A stretch of 64,000 nt of DNA from ZC4RG20 sp963702105 (GTDB lineage Bacteria > Pseudomonadota > Gammaproteobacteria > Steroidobacterales > Rariloculaceae). The notes below the pieces were generated by a model. That model saw only the letters and a program-made list of their open reading frames with translations. It was not told the DNA's origin and did not search any database. The stretch is taken from the NCBI GenBank assembly GCA_963702105.1, contig OY969712.1:1550001-1614000 (forward strand). The letters run 5' to 3'. Every line of letters begins with the position of its first letter. The first letter of the stretch is position 1. A program made the position numbers and the translations under genes. This document shows positions 16,942 to 24,645 of the stretch, piece after piece.

Positions 16942-17301
16942 ATGCCGTTCACAGCTGACCTCACCGACGCAGGGATCCTGCGGACGCTCGGAGAACGCCT
17001 CGAGCGACACCGGATCGATGCGGGCCTGACCCAGGCCGAGCTCGCCGAGCAGGCCGGGATCGGCAAGCGCACGCTCGAGCGTGTCGAGGCCGGCCTGGGC
17101 GCGGAGCTCGGCACGCTCATCCGCGTGCTGCGGGCACTCAAGCTGCTCGAGGGGCTCGACCGGCTTGTTCCGGAACTGCCACCGAGCCCGATCGCGCAGC
17201 TCGAGCTCCGCGGTAAGCAACGCCGACGCGTCTCTCATTCCAGGCGCCGAGGCAAGACGAGAACTGGGCCGACGAAGCCTTGGACCTGGGACGAGCGCTG
17301 A
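16942..17301 (+). CDS. hipB: HipB-like helix-turn-helix antitoxin/repressor
   Basis: A 119-residue Xre-family DNA-binding protein. The HTH lies at about residues 15-65: LERHRIDAGLTQAELAEQ, GIGKRTLERVEAG, then LIRVLRALKLLEGLDRLVP. The C-terminus is basic and ends in PTKPWTWDER. It sits three bases upstream of a hipA-like gene, as expected for an antitoxin that also represses the operon. The ATG at 16942 is chosen because it begins right after the inverted repeat GAAGGCGAATT; an upstream in-frame ATG at 16912 would fall inside the operator region. Confidence 0.85.
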   Translation: MPFTADLTDAGILRTLGERLERHRIDAGLTQAELAEQAGIGKRTLERVEAGLGAELGTLIRVLRALKLLEGLDRLVPELPPSPIAQLELRGKQRRRVSHSRRRGKTRTGPTKPWTWDER

Positions 17302-17304
17302 ACC

Positions 17305-18618
17305 ATGGTGACGCTCGCTGAAATTCGGCTGTGGGGCCGACGCATTGCCGCGGTCTCGCTCGAGGACGGCGGCGATGCCGCCGCATTCGAATACGACCCC
17401 GAGTTCATCGGCAGCGGCATCGAGGTGTCTCCGCTCGTGATGCCCCTCGCGCGGCGGATCTACACGTTCCCTGCGCTCCGTTCCATTTCCTTTCACGGTC
17501 TCCCGGGGCTCCTGGCGGATTCGCTGCCCGACCGCTTCGGCAGCGCACTCATCGATGCGTGGCTCGCTACGCAGGGTCGAACGCCCGAGAGCTTCAACGC
17601 GGTCGAACGGCTCTGCTATATCGGCGCGCGGGGCATGGGGGCGCTCGAATTCGCGCCAGCCATAGGTCCGAGTCGAAGCGGCGGAAAGAAGCTCGACGTC
17701 GATGCGCTCGTCGGGCTCGCTGCCGAGATCCTCTCTGAGCGCAATTCGTTCGCGGGCTCCTTCGCTCCGGAGGAGCGTCATGCGGCGCTCGAGGACATCC
17801 TGCGCGTCGGCACTTCGGCGGGCGGAGCGCGCGCGAAGGCGATCATCGCGTGGAACCGCAAAACCAACGAAGTGCGCTCGGGTCAGCTGAACGAGCTCGA
17901 CGGCTTCGAGTACTGGCTGCTCAAGTTCGACGGCGTCCGCGGCAATCGTGACAAGGAGCTCGAGGATCCCCAGGGCTACACGGTGGTCGAGTACGCGTAT
18001 TCGCTCATGGCGGCAGCGGCGAAGATCGAGATGGAAGAGTGCCGGCTGTTCGAGGAGGGCGGGCGGCGTCATTTCATGACGCGCCGCTTCGACCGCACGC
18101 CCGAGGGCCGCAAGCTCCACATGCAGTCGCTTGCCGCGCTCATGCATCTCGACTTCAATGCGGCGGGGGCCCACTCCTACGAGCAAGCCTTCCAGGCGAT
18201 TCGGCGGCTCGGTCTGCCGATGAGCGCCACGGAGCAGCAGTTTCGCCGCATGGTCTTCAACGTGATAGCACGCAACCAGGACGATCACGTCAAGAACATC
18301 GCGTTCCTCATGAACCAGCAAGGCGAGTGGTCGCTCGCGCCGGCCTTCGACGTGACCTATGCCTACAACCCATCGGGTAAGTGGACCTCGAGTCATCAGA
18401 TGACGATCAATGGCAAGCAGGACGGGTTTGCACTCGAGGACTTTCGGGAGTGCGCCGCGAGCGCGGGCCTCAAGCGCGGGCGAGCCGAGACGATTCTCGA
18501 CAACGTCCGCTCGGCAGTCGCGCGCTGGCCCGAGCACGCCGAACGGGCCGGTGTGTCCCAGGCGCGGCGCCGCCTGATCCAGTCGGCGTTTCGTCTTGAA
18601 TCTGCGCAGCGGGCCTGA
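17305..18618 (+). CDS. hipA: HipA-family serine/threonine kinase toxin
   Basis: A 437-residue HipA-like kinase. Expected elements are present: an N-terminal HipA region with HGLPGLLADSLPDRFG, the Gly-rich loop RVGTSAGGARAKA in which Ser171 matches the autophosphorylated serine, an ATP-side Lys in YWLLKFDG, the catalytic loop ARNQDDHVKN (Asp327 area, Asn331), and metal-binding LAPAFDVTYAY (Asp349). Members phosphorylate targets such as glutamyl-tRNA synthetase and cause growth arrest; the target here is not knowable from sequence. It forms a two-gene module with the upstream HTH gene. All key residues are intact, so an active kinase is likely. Confidence 0.9.
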   Translation: MVTLAEIRLWGRRIAAVSLEDGGDAAAFEYDPEFIGSGIEVSPLVMPLARRIYTFPALRSISFHGLPGLLADSLPDRFGSALIDAWLATQGRTPESFNAVERLCYIGARGMGALEFAPAIGPSRSGGKKLDVDALVGLAAEILSERNSFAGSFAPEERHAALEDILRVGTSAGGARAKAIIAWNRKTNEVRSGQLNELDGFEYWLLKFDGVRGNRDKELEDPQGYTVVEYAYSLMAAAAKIEMEECRLFEEGGRRHFMTRRFDRTPEGRKLHMQSLAALMHLDFNAAGAHSYEQAFQAIRRLGLPMSATEQQFRRMVFNVIARNQDDHVKNIAFLMNQQGEWSLAPAFDVTYAYNPSGKWTSSHQMTINGKQDGFALEDFRECAASAGLKRGRAETILDNVRSAVARWPEHAERAGVSQARRRLIQSAFRLESAQRA

Positions 18619-18716
18619 GCCCGTCATAGGATCAACGAGGCGGCGGGCCGTGCTTGAACGTTTTGACGTTTTTGGTCTCGGCGGCCTTCAACAGGTCGCC
18701 CGGGGCTGCGCCGCCG

Positions 18717-19553
18717 CTACTCGAACCAGTACGCGATCCCTCGCATCTCGATGCTCATGCGCGGCGGCACTCCGGAAGGGCATCCCGCGTCGTCGAAGGC
18801 CGAGTGGGGGACATGGCTCGGCTGCGACGGATCGGAATCGTGCGTCTTGAACACGAGCGCCTCGTAAGGCGTCATGTTCGAGAAGTGGACCCAGCGATGG
18901 CGCGGATTCGCGCGTACGACGAGGCCCTCGAAAGACCACTCCGGCTGGCCGGCATGATCGAAAACGGCGTCGGCCGGGACCAGGTCCGCGGCCTCGACGC
19001 TGCGCGCGTCGCAGACCGCGAGCGGCACGTCTTGCGGAGGCGGCGTCAGCACCCGCCACACGTTGTAGTGCGCGAAGCGCCGCAGCGGCCGCTCGACGTC
19101 GCGGGGGCGGGAGCGCTCGGCGAAGGCTCGGGCCGTCGGGTCCGAGACGTCCACGTGGACGAAGCGGGCCGGTTTCGAGTTGTTGAGCCGGCCGCTCTCC
19201 GGGGAGCGTTCGCCGAAGCGCAGCACGCCGGGGCTCGCGACGACGACGCGGTCCGCGCCCGAGACGTGCTGGATCAGGCGCTCGATCTCGAGGCGATGCG
19301 CGGGTGCGGACTCCGGGTCGCGGAAGTCCTCGACGGCGCTGCGGTGAGGCAGCAGCACGAAGCCCTCGCGCTCGAGCGAGGGCGCCTCGCGTGCGCCGCG
19401 CGCATCCGCCACGGCGACGTCATGGGCTTCGAGCACGAGCACGTCGCGCGAGGAATCGTTCGCGTGGTAGCGCGGCTTTTCCGTCATCGGTCCGACGTAG
19501 TTGATGCGGCCCGCGACGGATCGGGAGCCGGCCAAAGATTCCCTCGCAGCCAC
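18717..19553 (-). CDS. CmcJ/NvfI-like oxidoreductase
   Basis: A 278-residue protein resembling the CmcJ/NvfI family of putative non-haem oxygenases found near cephamycin and fungal meroterpenoid pathways and in many proteobacteria. Family-like blocks are ARFVHVDVSD, RRFAHYNVWRVL, PLAVCDARSV, and near the C-terminus RWVHFSNMTPYEALVFKTHDSD followed by SAFDD. The several His/Asp positions fit a metal site, but I assign the chemistry only by family. It is convergent with hipA and 98 bases away. The start could be one of several codons at the N-terminus. Confidence 0.75.
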   Translation of the reverse strand: MAARESLAGSRSVAGRINYVGPMTEKPRYHANDSSRDVLVLEAHDVAVADARGAREAPSLEREGFVLLPHRSAVEDFRDPESAPAHRLEIERLIQHVSGADRVVVASPGVLRFGERSPESGRLNNSKPARFVHVDVSDPTARAFAERSRPRDVERPLRRFAHYNVWRVLTPPPQDVPLAVCDARSVEAADLVPADAVFDHAGQPEWSFEGLVVRANPRHRWVHFSNMTPYEALVFKTHDSDPSQPSHVPHSAFDDAGCPSGVPPRMSIEMRGIAYWFE

Positions 19554-19596
19554 GGCAATGCACTCCGTATCGCCTTCCCCGCATCAGTATAGACGC

Positions 19597-19641
19597 GCTC
19601 GATAGACGGGCTCGATAGATCGGCTCGGTAGATGGGCTCGA
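19597..19641. repeat. 13-nt tandem repeats upstream of the CmcJ-like gene
   Basis: About 3.5 copies of a 13-nt unit (GCTCGATAGACGG and variants) lie between the divergent CmcJ-like gene and sugar transferase gene. The periodicity is slightly over one helical turn, so this could hold regulator sites, or it may be simple slippage. Confidence 0.7.
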
Positions 19642-19766
19642 GCGCGCCAGTTCGCTGCCGGGAGCGCCGGCCGGCGCTGCCACAATTCGTCATTTTTCGC
19701 GGACCGGTTTGCCAAAATCGGCCGGCATGCTGGCGAGGTGGAGCAGAAGTGCCGAGGGAGTCGGTC

Positions 19767-20456
19767 ATGCCGCCAAGGAAGCTGAAGCCGGGCTCCGCCG
19801 CCCTCGGGCTGGCGGGCCTCGTGCTGCTCTCGCCCGTGTTCGCCGTCGTCGCGCTCGCAATCCTGCTCGACGACGGCGGCCCCGTATTCTTCGTGCAGGC
19901 CCGCCTCGGCCGCGGGCGTGCGCCCTTTCGCATCTACAAGTTCCGCAGCATGCGCGACGGCCGCGTCACGCGCGTCGGGGCCTGGCTCAGGACGACCGGG
20001 CTCGACGAGCTGCCGCAGCTTCTCAATCTGCTGCGCGGCGATATGAGCCTCGTCGGGCCCCGTCCGCTGACGGCCGAGGACGTGCGACGGCTCGGCTGGG
20101 AAGGGGCGGAGCGGGATCTGCGCTGGTCGCTGCGGCCCGGAATCGCCGGCCTCGCGCAGCTCTACGCCGGGCGCGGCGCCCGGCTCTCCTGGTTCCTCGA
20201 TCGTCGCTACGTCGAGTCGTGCGGCCTGCGCATGGATGGGTTGATTCTGCTCGCGACGGCGGCGATGAGCGTCGTCGGCAAGCGGCCCGTGCGCCGCCTT
20301 CTGAGGCGCAGAGGCTGGCGCGCGCTGTTTCCTGCGCGGGGCGCGCCGCGCGTATCCGCGTCCGCGGCGCGCGGCATCGGGACGGGCTCGCGCTCCCCCC
20401 GCGCGGCGGCCCCGGGCCCCTTATGGCGGCTGCGGGCGCTGCGCTTTCCGCACTGA
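19767..20456 (+). CDS. Small bacterial sugar transferase (undecaprenyl-phosphate type)
   Basis: A 229-residue initiating sugar-phosphate transferase of the WcaJ/PglC catalytic type. One membrane helix (ALGLAGLVLLSPVFAVVALAILL) is followed by the family blocks PVFFVQARLGRGRAPFRIYKFRSM, GLDELPQLLNLLRGDMSLVGPRPL and RPGIAGLAQL. It would load a sugar-1-phosphate onto undecaprenyl phosphate for capsule, O-antigen or glycoprotein synthesis. No other glycan gene is adjacent, which is unusual. The last 45 or so residues are Arg/Ala/Pro-rich and look like read-through past the natural end; they overlap the 3' end of the convergent truncated quinoprotein gene by 36 bases. Confidence 0.85.
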   Translation: MPPRKLKPGSAALGLAGLVLLSPVFAVVALAILLDDGGPVFFVQARLGRGRAPFRIYKFRSMRDGRVTRVGAWLRTTGLDELPQLLNLLRGDMSLVGPRPLTAEDVRRLGWEGAERDLRWSLRPGIAGLAQLYAGRGARLSWFLDRRYVESCGLRMDGLILLATAAMSVVGKRPVRRLLRRRGWRALFPARGAPRVSASAARGIGTGSRSPRAAAPGPLWRLRALRFPH

Positions 20457-22376
20457 GCTGTAGATCTCGCGCCCGTTCGCGACGTGCGCCTGCCGGCCCG
20501 GCGGGATCGTAACGCGTCGAGTCGCGGCGAACTGCCCTTCCGGATCGGCGGAGCCGCGGGGAAGCGAGCGGATCTCCCCGTCGAGACCAAACAGCCAGAC
20601 GCCGTCCGAGCGCTTGCTGCGCGCGAGGGCCGTGCCGCCGGCCAGCACCGCGACGTATTGCCTGCCGTCGTGCATGAAGGTCGAGGCCGTCGCGTTGACG
20701 CCGCCGTCGGTCTGAAACTCCCATAGCCTGGTGCCGTCGCGGCTGTCGAGGGCCGTGAGCCGGCCGTCGTTGCGCCCCACGAAAACGAGGCCCCCGGCCG
20801 TCACGATCGAGCCGCTGTAGCAGTTATCCACCCACTGCTGGCGCCAGACGATGCGATTCGTGGTCACGTCCATGGCCGCGAAGATTCCGCGCTGGGGCGA
20901 AGGGACGCGCGCGACGACGCTGCCCGAGTAGAGCGCGCCGGGCTCGACGGGATAGTCCGGGTCGCCGCCCTGCGCGCCCCAGAACGAATCGGTGGCGCAG
21001 ACGTACAGCGTGTGCGTCTCGGGATCGTACGAGCTCGGCGGCCAATTCACGGCCGCGAGCGGCTTCCACAGCACGGGGGCGCCCTTGTCGAACGGCGTGA
21101 AGATGCGGCCGTGGTTCACGAGCTTGAAGCCCTCGAGCGGGATGTCGATCGACTGCGGCACGATCGCATCGCCGACGGGGAACGGCTGCGTCGGCGAAGT
21201 TTTCTGCTGGGGGTTCTGCATGACGGGCTTCTCCACGATGCCGACGAGCGGCTTGCCCGTGATGCGGTCGAGGAGGTAGACCCAGCCCGTCTTTCCGGCT
21301 TCGGCCAGGCCGTGCCGGGTGCGGCCGTTGTATGCGGCATCGAACAGAACGATCGGGTTCGGCGCATCGTAATCCCAGATGTCGTGATGGACCTGCTGGA
21401 AATGCCACCGGTACTCGCCCGTGTGCACGTCCAGCGCGACGATGGAGGCGCTGAACAGGTTGTCCCCCGGGCGCAGGTTGCCGTTGAGCACCGGGCCCGG
21501 ATTGCTCGTCGAGAAGTAGACGAGCCCGGCCTCGGGATCGATGGCCGGCGTCTGCCAGACGGAGGCGCCCCCGTATTTCCACACCTCGCTGTTCTCGGGC
21601 CAGGTATCGTGGCCGAACTCTCCGGGGCCCGGCACCGTGAAGAAGCGCCAGACGCGCTTGCCCGTCTTCGCGTCGTATGCCGCGACTCGGCCGCGCGCGC
21701 CGAGGTCGCCGCCGGCGAAGCCCGTGATGACGAGGCCGTCGTAGTAGAGCGGCGCGCTCGTGATGCTGAAGCCCTGCGAGGGGCTCTCGGCCTGAACCGC
21801 CCAAACGACCTTGCCAGACTTCTGGTCGAGCGCGACGAGCTTCGCGTCGAGCTGGCCGACGAAGATCTTGCCGTCGCCCATGCCGACGCCGCGCGCCGCC
21901 CAGCCGCAGCAGGGCCTCGCACTGGCGGGATCGATGTGCGCCTCGTACTCCCAGAGCACACGCCCGGTATCGAGGTCGATGGCGAAGGTGTCGTTCTCGC
22001 CCGTCACGACGTAAAGCGTGTTGCCGTAGACGAGCGGCTGAGCCTGGTTGGCCGCGCGCGGTGTCACGCCCGAGCCGTTCAGCGATGCGCGCCAGACGGC
22101 CTTGAGCCCGGCGACGTTGTCGCGGTTGATCTGCCGAAGCGGCGAGTAGCGCCGGTTGTAGAGGTCGCCGCCGTTCGTGAGCCACCCGTCGCGGGGCGGG
22201 GCGGTGAGCGCGCCGGCGCCGAGAGCCGGTGCCGCCAGGATCGGGGCCGGGGACGGCTGCGCATCGGCTGCCGCTCGGGAGGCCGCAGCGCCGCTCGCGG
22301 TCTGCGCCCGGCCCGTCGAAGCCGATAGCAGAGCGGCCGCAGCCGCCGCGGCAAAGCCGCAGTACCGTCGAATCAT
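20421..22376 (-). CDS. PQQ-dependent dehydrogenase lacking its cytochrome c domain
   Basis: A 651-residue paralogue of the quinoprotein at 12.7-14.9 kb: signal peptide (CGFAAAAAAALLSASTGRA), PQQ propeller, vicinal cysteines in RPCCGWAARG, and the HHDIWDYDAPNP active-site block. The propeller ends with DGVWLFGLDGEIRSLPRG. Sequence then leads into ANGREIYSSV, which looks like the first helix of a cytochrome c domain, but stops after ten more unrelated residues, with no CxxCH. The gene is therefore probably truncated by a rearrangement with the sugar transferase locus. A soluble electron acceptor would be needed if it is active. The ATG at 22376 follows CAGGGGAGACG. Confidence 0.88.
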   Translation of the reverse strand: MIRRYCGFAAAAAAALLSASTGRAQTASGAAASRAAADAQPSPAPILAAPALGAGALTAPPRDGWLTNGGDLYNRRYSPLRQINRDNVAGLKAVWRASLNGSGVTPRAANQAQPLVYGNTLYVVTGENDTFAIDLDTGRVLWEYEAHIDPASARPCCGWAARGVGMGDGKIFVGQLDAKLVALDQKSGKVVWAVQAESPSQGFSITSAPLYYDGLVITGFAGGDLGARGRVAAYDAKTGKRVWRFFTVPGPGEFGHDTWPENSEVWKYGGASVWQTPAIDPEAGLVYFSTSNPGPVLNGNLRPGDNLFSASIVALDVHTGEYRWHFQQVHHDIWDYDAPNPIVLFDAAYNGRTRHGLAEAGKTGWVYLLDRITGKPLVGIVEKPVMQNPQQKTSPTQPFPVGDAIVPQSIDIPLEGFKLVNHGRIFTPFDKGAPVLWKPLAAVNWPPSSYDPETHTLYVCATDSFWGAQGGDPDYPVEPGALYSGSVVARVPSPQRGIFAAMDVTTNRIVWRQQWVDNCYSGSIVTAGGLVFVGRNDGRLTALDSRDGTRLWEFQTDGGVNATASTFMHDGRQYVAVLAGGTALARSKRSDGVWLFGLDGEIRSLPRGSADPEGQFAATRRVTIPPGRQAHVANGREIYSSVRKAQRPQPP

Positions 22377-22888
22377 CGTCTCCCCTGCGGGTGATTGGCT
22401 GGCGGCCTTCGCTGAGACATTAGTGCCTTCGCGACGCCTCGTCCAGGCGCGGGAACGGGGCGGCGCGCGAGCGCCACGGCACGTCGCGGTGTTGCCTGGT
22501 ACTCGTAGCAACATTACGACTTGTTAACCTGGGAACTTTGGCGCAGACTCGCCCCACAGGCCGCGCGAAACAGGCGCGTGCCCGGGGGAGACGACGACGA
22601 AGCAAGCCTCGATGTGACGGCGCCGATGACTCTTAGGGGGAGTTTTCACATCGGCCGGAACCCAAGCGACGTTGCGACGCAACAGAGCCTCGAGCTGTTG
22701 TTGCGTGCCAGGCACGACGCGGGCCCGGACGAGCCGTACGCCGATTCGAGGGGGAGGGGTAGCGGTGCGGTCTCGGCCGCAGGCCGGCCCGCCGGGAATC
22801 CGGCGGGCCGGCTATCCGCGTCGAGTTTCGCGCCGCGGGCCGCATCGGCGCCGACCTTGCGCGCCGGCGCAGTCCCTGCGTGGCGGGT
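22377..22888. other. Intergenic region between the quinoprotein and phosphatase genes
   Basis: About 510 bases without a supportable gene on either strand. Short open frames have no ribosome site or motif. The part near 22500-22530 is AT-richer (GTTAACAAG, TAATGT on the minus strand) and could be the promoter of the quinoprotein gene; this is weak. Confidence 0.45.
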
Positions 22889-24373
22889 TCATACCCAGCG
22901 TGAGCGGTAGACGGCGACGGGCCGTCCCTGCGCGTGCCCGTAGATTGAATAGCGCATCGCGTATCGGCCTGACTCACCGCGCTCGAAATCGACCACGCCG
23001 AGATTGAGGCCGCCGTAGGGATTGCGGTCCGGCCCGTCGTTCGGCTGCAGGCGTACGTCCGCCGTCAGAACGCCGCTCTCGAGCTCGATGCTCCGGTTCG
23101 CCTCGATCCCGAGCTCGGCCAGCCATCGGGTCAGGCCGCCGACGCAATGCGTGATGCCGCTCGAGATCCACTGCAGCAGGGGCCGCGTGCCGTCGTTCCA
23201 GACGATCTCATGAGCGCAGGCAATGTGGATGTCGCCGGAGAGGATCACGACCCGCTGCTCGGGGTGCTCGCGCTGATGGCGATGCAGATGGCTGAGCAGC
23301 CGGTCGCGATCGTAGCGGTGGCCCGCCGTGGACCAGCGGTCGGCGAAATCTTCGTTCTCGACGGTCACGTAGCGCGCCGCCTTGGCCGCGAGCCGGGGCA
23401 AATGGACGGGCGGCACACTGAGCACAACGAAAACGGCCTCGGCGTCCGCGTGCCGGCGCAGGAATTCGTGCAGCCGCCGCTCCTGGTCCACGCTGAACAG
23501 CCGCGGGTCGCGGCCGACGTTGCGGTTCGAGCGCAGGTCGAGGACGTAGACGGCGAGCGGGCCGTAAGCGATCTCGTAATCGAAATCGGGCGCGGCGAAG
23601 GTGCGGTCGTCGATGCGCGAGCCCTGGTAGTCGAAGTAGGCGGCGCGGGCCGCGCGCGCGAACGTTTGCCAGCGCGGCGTCTCGTGCACGGGCCGCGATC
23701 CCCAGTTGTCCACGATCTCGTGGTCGTCGAGGATCGGGTAACACGGGTAGGCTGCGTGCAGGCGCCGCCAGCCGTCTACGTTCCAGAACAAGCGGTAACG
23801 CTCGTGCAGCATGGGGCGGATCTCGTCGAAGCTGCAGTCCAGCACCGAGCTCCGGCCGGGCGGCGCGACCGTGCGGAAGTGCTGGGCGTGAAACAGCGAG
23901 AGGTTGGTCGGGTAATCGGTGTAGACCTGATCGCCGACGGTCAGCACGAACTTCGTATCGTGCTCCTCGAGGCAGGCGAGCGCCGCGCTCAGCATCTCTT
24001 CGGGGTGGGCCGCGCGGCGGCCGTGGCGGTCGAAGGGCTGGTGGCAGCTCATGAACGCGAACGAGAAGCGCGCCGGCGCGTCGCCTTTGCCCGCCGGGGC
24101 CGTCTCGAAGCGGCCTCGGCCGAGCGGCCGGCCGTCGGCCGCCGAGAGGCTGAAGGTGTAAGCCGTGACCGGCTCGAGCGGCGGGGCGTCTCGTGGCGGC
24201 AGCTCGATCGTGCGCGTGCCGTCGGCGCCCGGGGCCGGCAGCACGTCGGCCCTGAACGTTCTCTTACTGCGCTCGTCGTCGCGCGGCCAGTACGCGACGT
24301 CCACGGGTCCGGCGCCCTCGGCGCGGAGCCACAGGCGCGCAGAATGGGCCCCCACGGCGCCGACGGCGACCAT
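22889..24373 (-). CDS. PhoD-like alkaline phosphatase/phosphodiesterase family protein
   Basis: A roughly 494-residue metallophosphoesterase of the PhoD-like group. Metal-ligand motifs are clear: FAFMSCHQPF, VLTVGDQVYTDYP, YPILDDHEIVDNWG and VILSGDIHIACAHE. An N-terminal beta-sandwich (VGAVGAHSARLWLRAEGAG) precedes the catalytic domain. It would hydrolyse phosphomonoesters or diesters using Fe/Ca-type metals. No Tat signal is visible at the chosen start, so a cytoplasmic location is likely. The start is uncertain: ATG at 24373 has no clear ribosome site, and the frame is open for another 90 codons upstream with non-conserved composition. Confidence 0.83.
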   Translation of the reverse strand: MVAVGAVGAHSARLWLRAEGAGPVDVAYWPRDDERSKRTFRADVLPAPGADGTRTIELPPRDAPPLEPVTAYTFSLSAADGRPLGRGRFETAPAGKGDAPARFSFAFMSCHQPFDRHGRRAAHPEEMLSAALACLEEHDTKFVLTVGDQVYTDYPTNLSLFHAQHFRTVAPPGRSSVLDCSFDEIRPMLHERYRLFWNVDGWRRLHAAYPCYPILDDHEIVDNWGSRPVHETPRWQTFARAARAAYFDYQGSRIDDRTFAAPDFDYEIAYGPLAVYVLDLRSNRNVGRDPRLFSVDQERRLHEFLRRHADAEAVFVVLSVPPVHLPRLAAKAARYVTVENEDFADRWSTAGHRYDRDRLLSHLHRHQREHPEQRVVILSGDIHIACAHEIVWNDGTRPLLQWISSGITHCVGGLTRWLAELGIEANRSIELESGVLTADVRLQPNDGPDRNPYGGLNLGVVDFERGESGRYAMRYSIYGHAQGRPVAVYRSRWV

Positions 24374-24645
24374 GGTGGTAAGCGGTTCCGCCCGAAACCG
24401 AAGGCCTCGGCGGCTCGTGAGTACAAAGGTGTCGATATCGCGGTGCCTTGGATCTTTAACCTGTCGCGAACTCCTCCCGCGGCCCGGCCGCGCCCGAATG
24501 CCTCCGGGCGTGCCGCCCCGAGGCCGATTTGCAAGTCGCATGCCAAGGCGCGGCACGGCGGCGCCGCGAGGGGGGTCGGTGGTCGAGCGCTCGAGCGGAC
24601 GCTGGTAGACTGCGCTGCCGGGACGGCCCAGCGCCGAGCACACTC

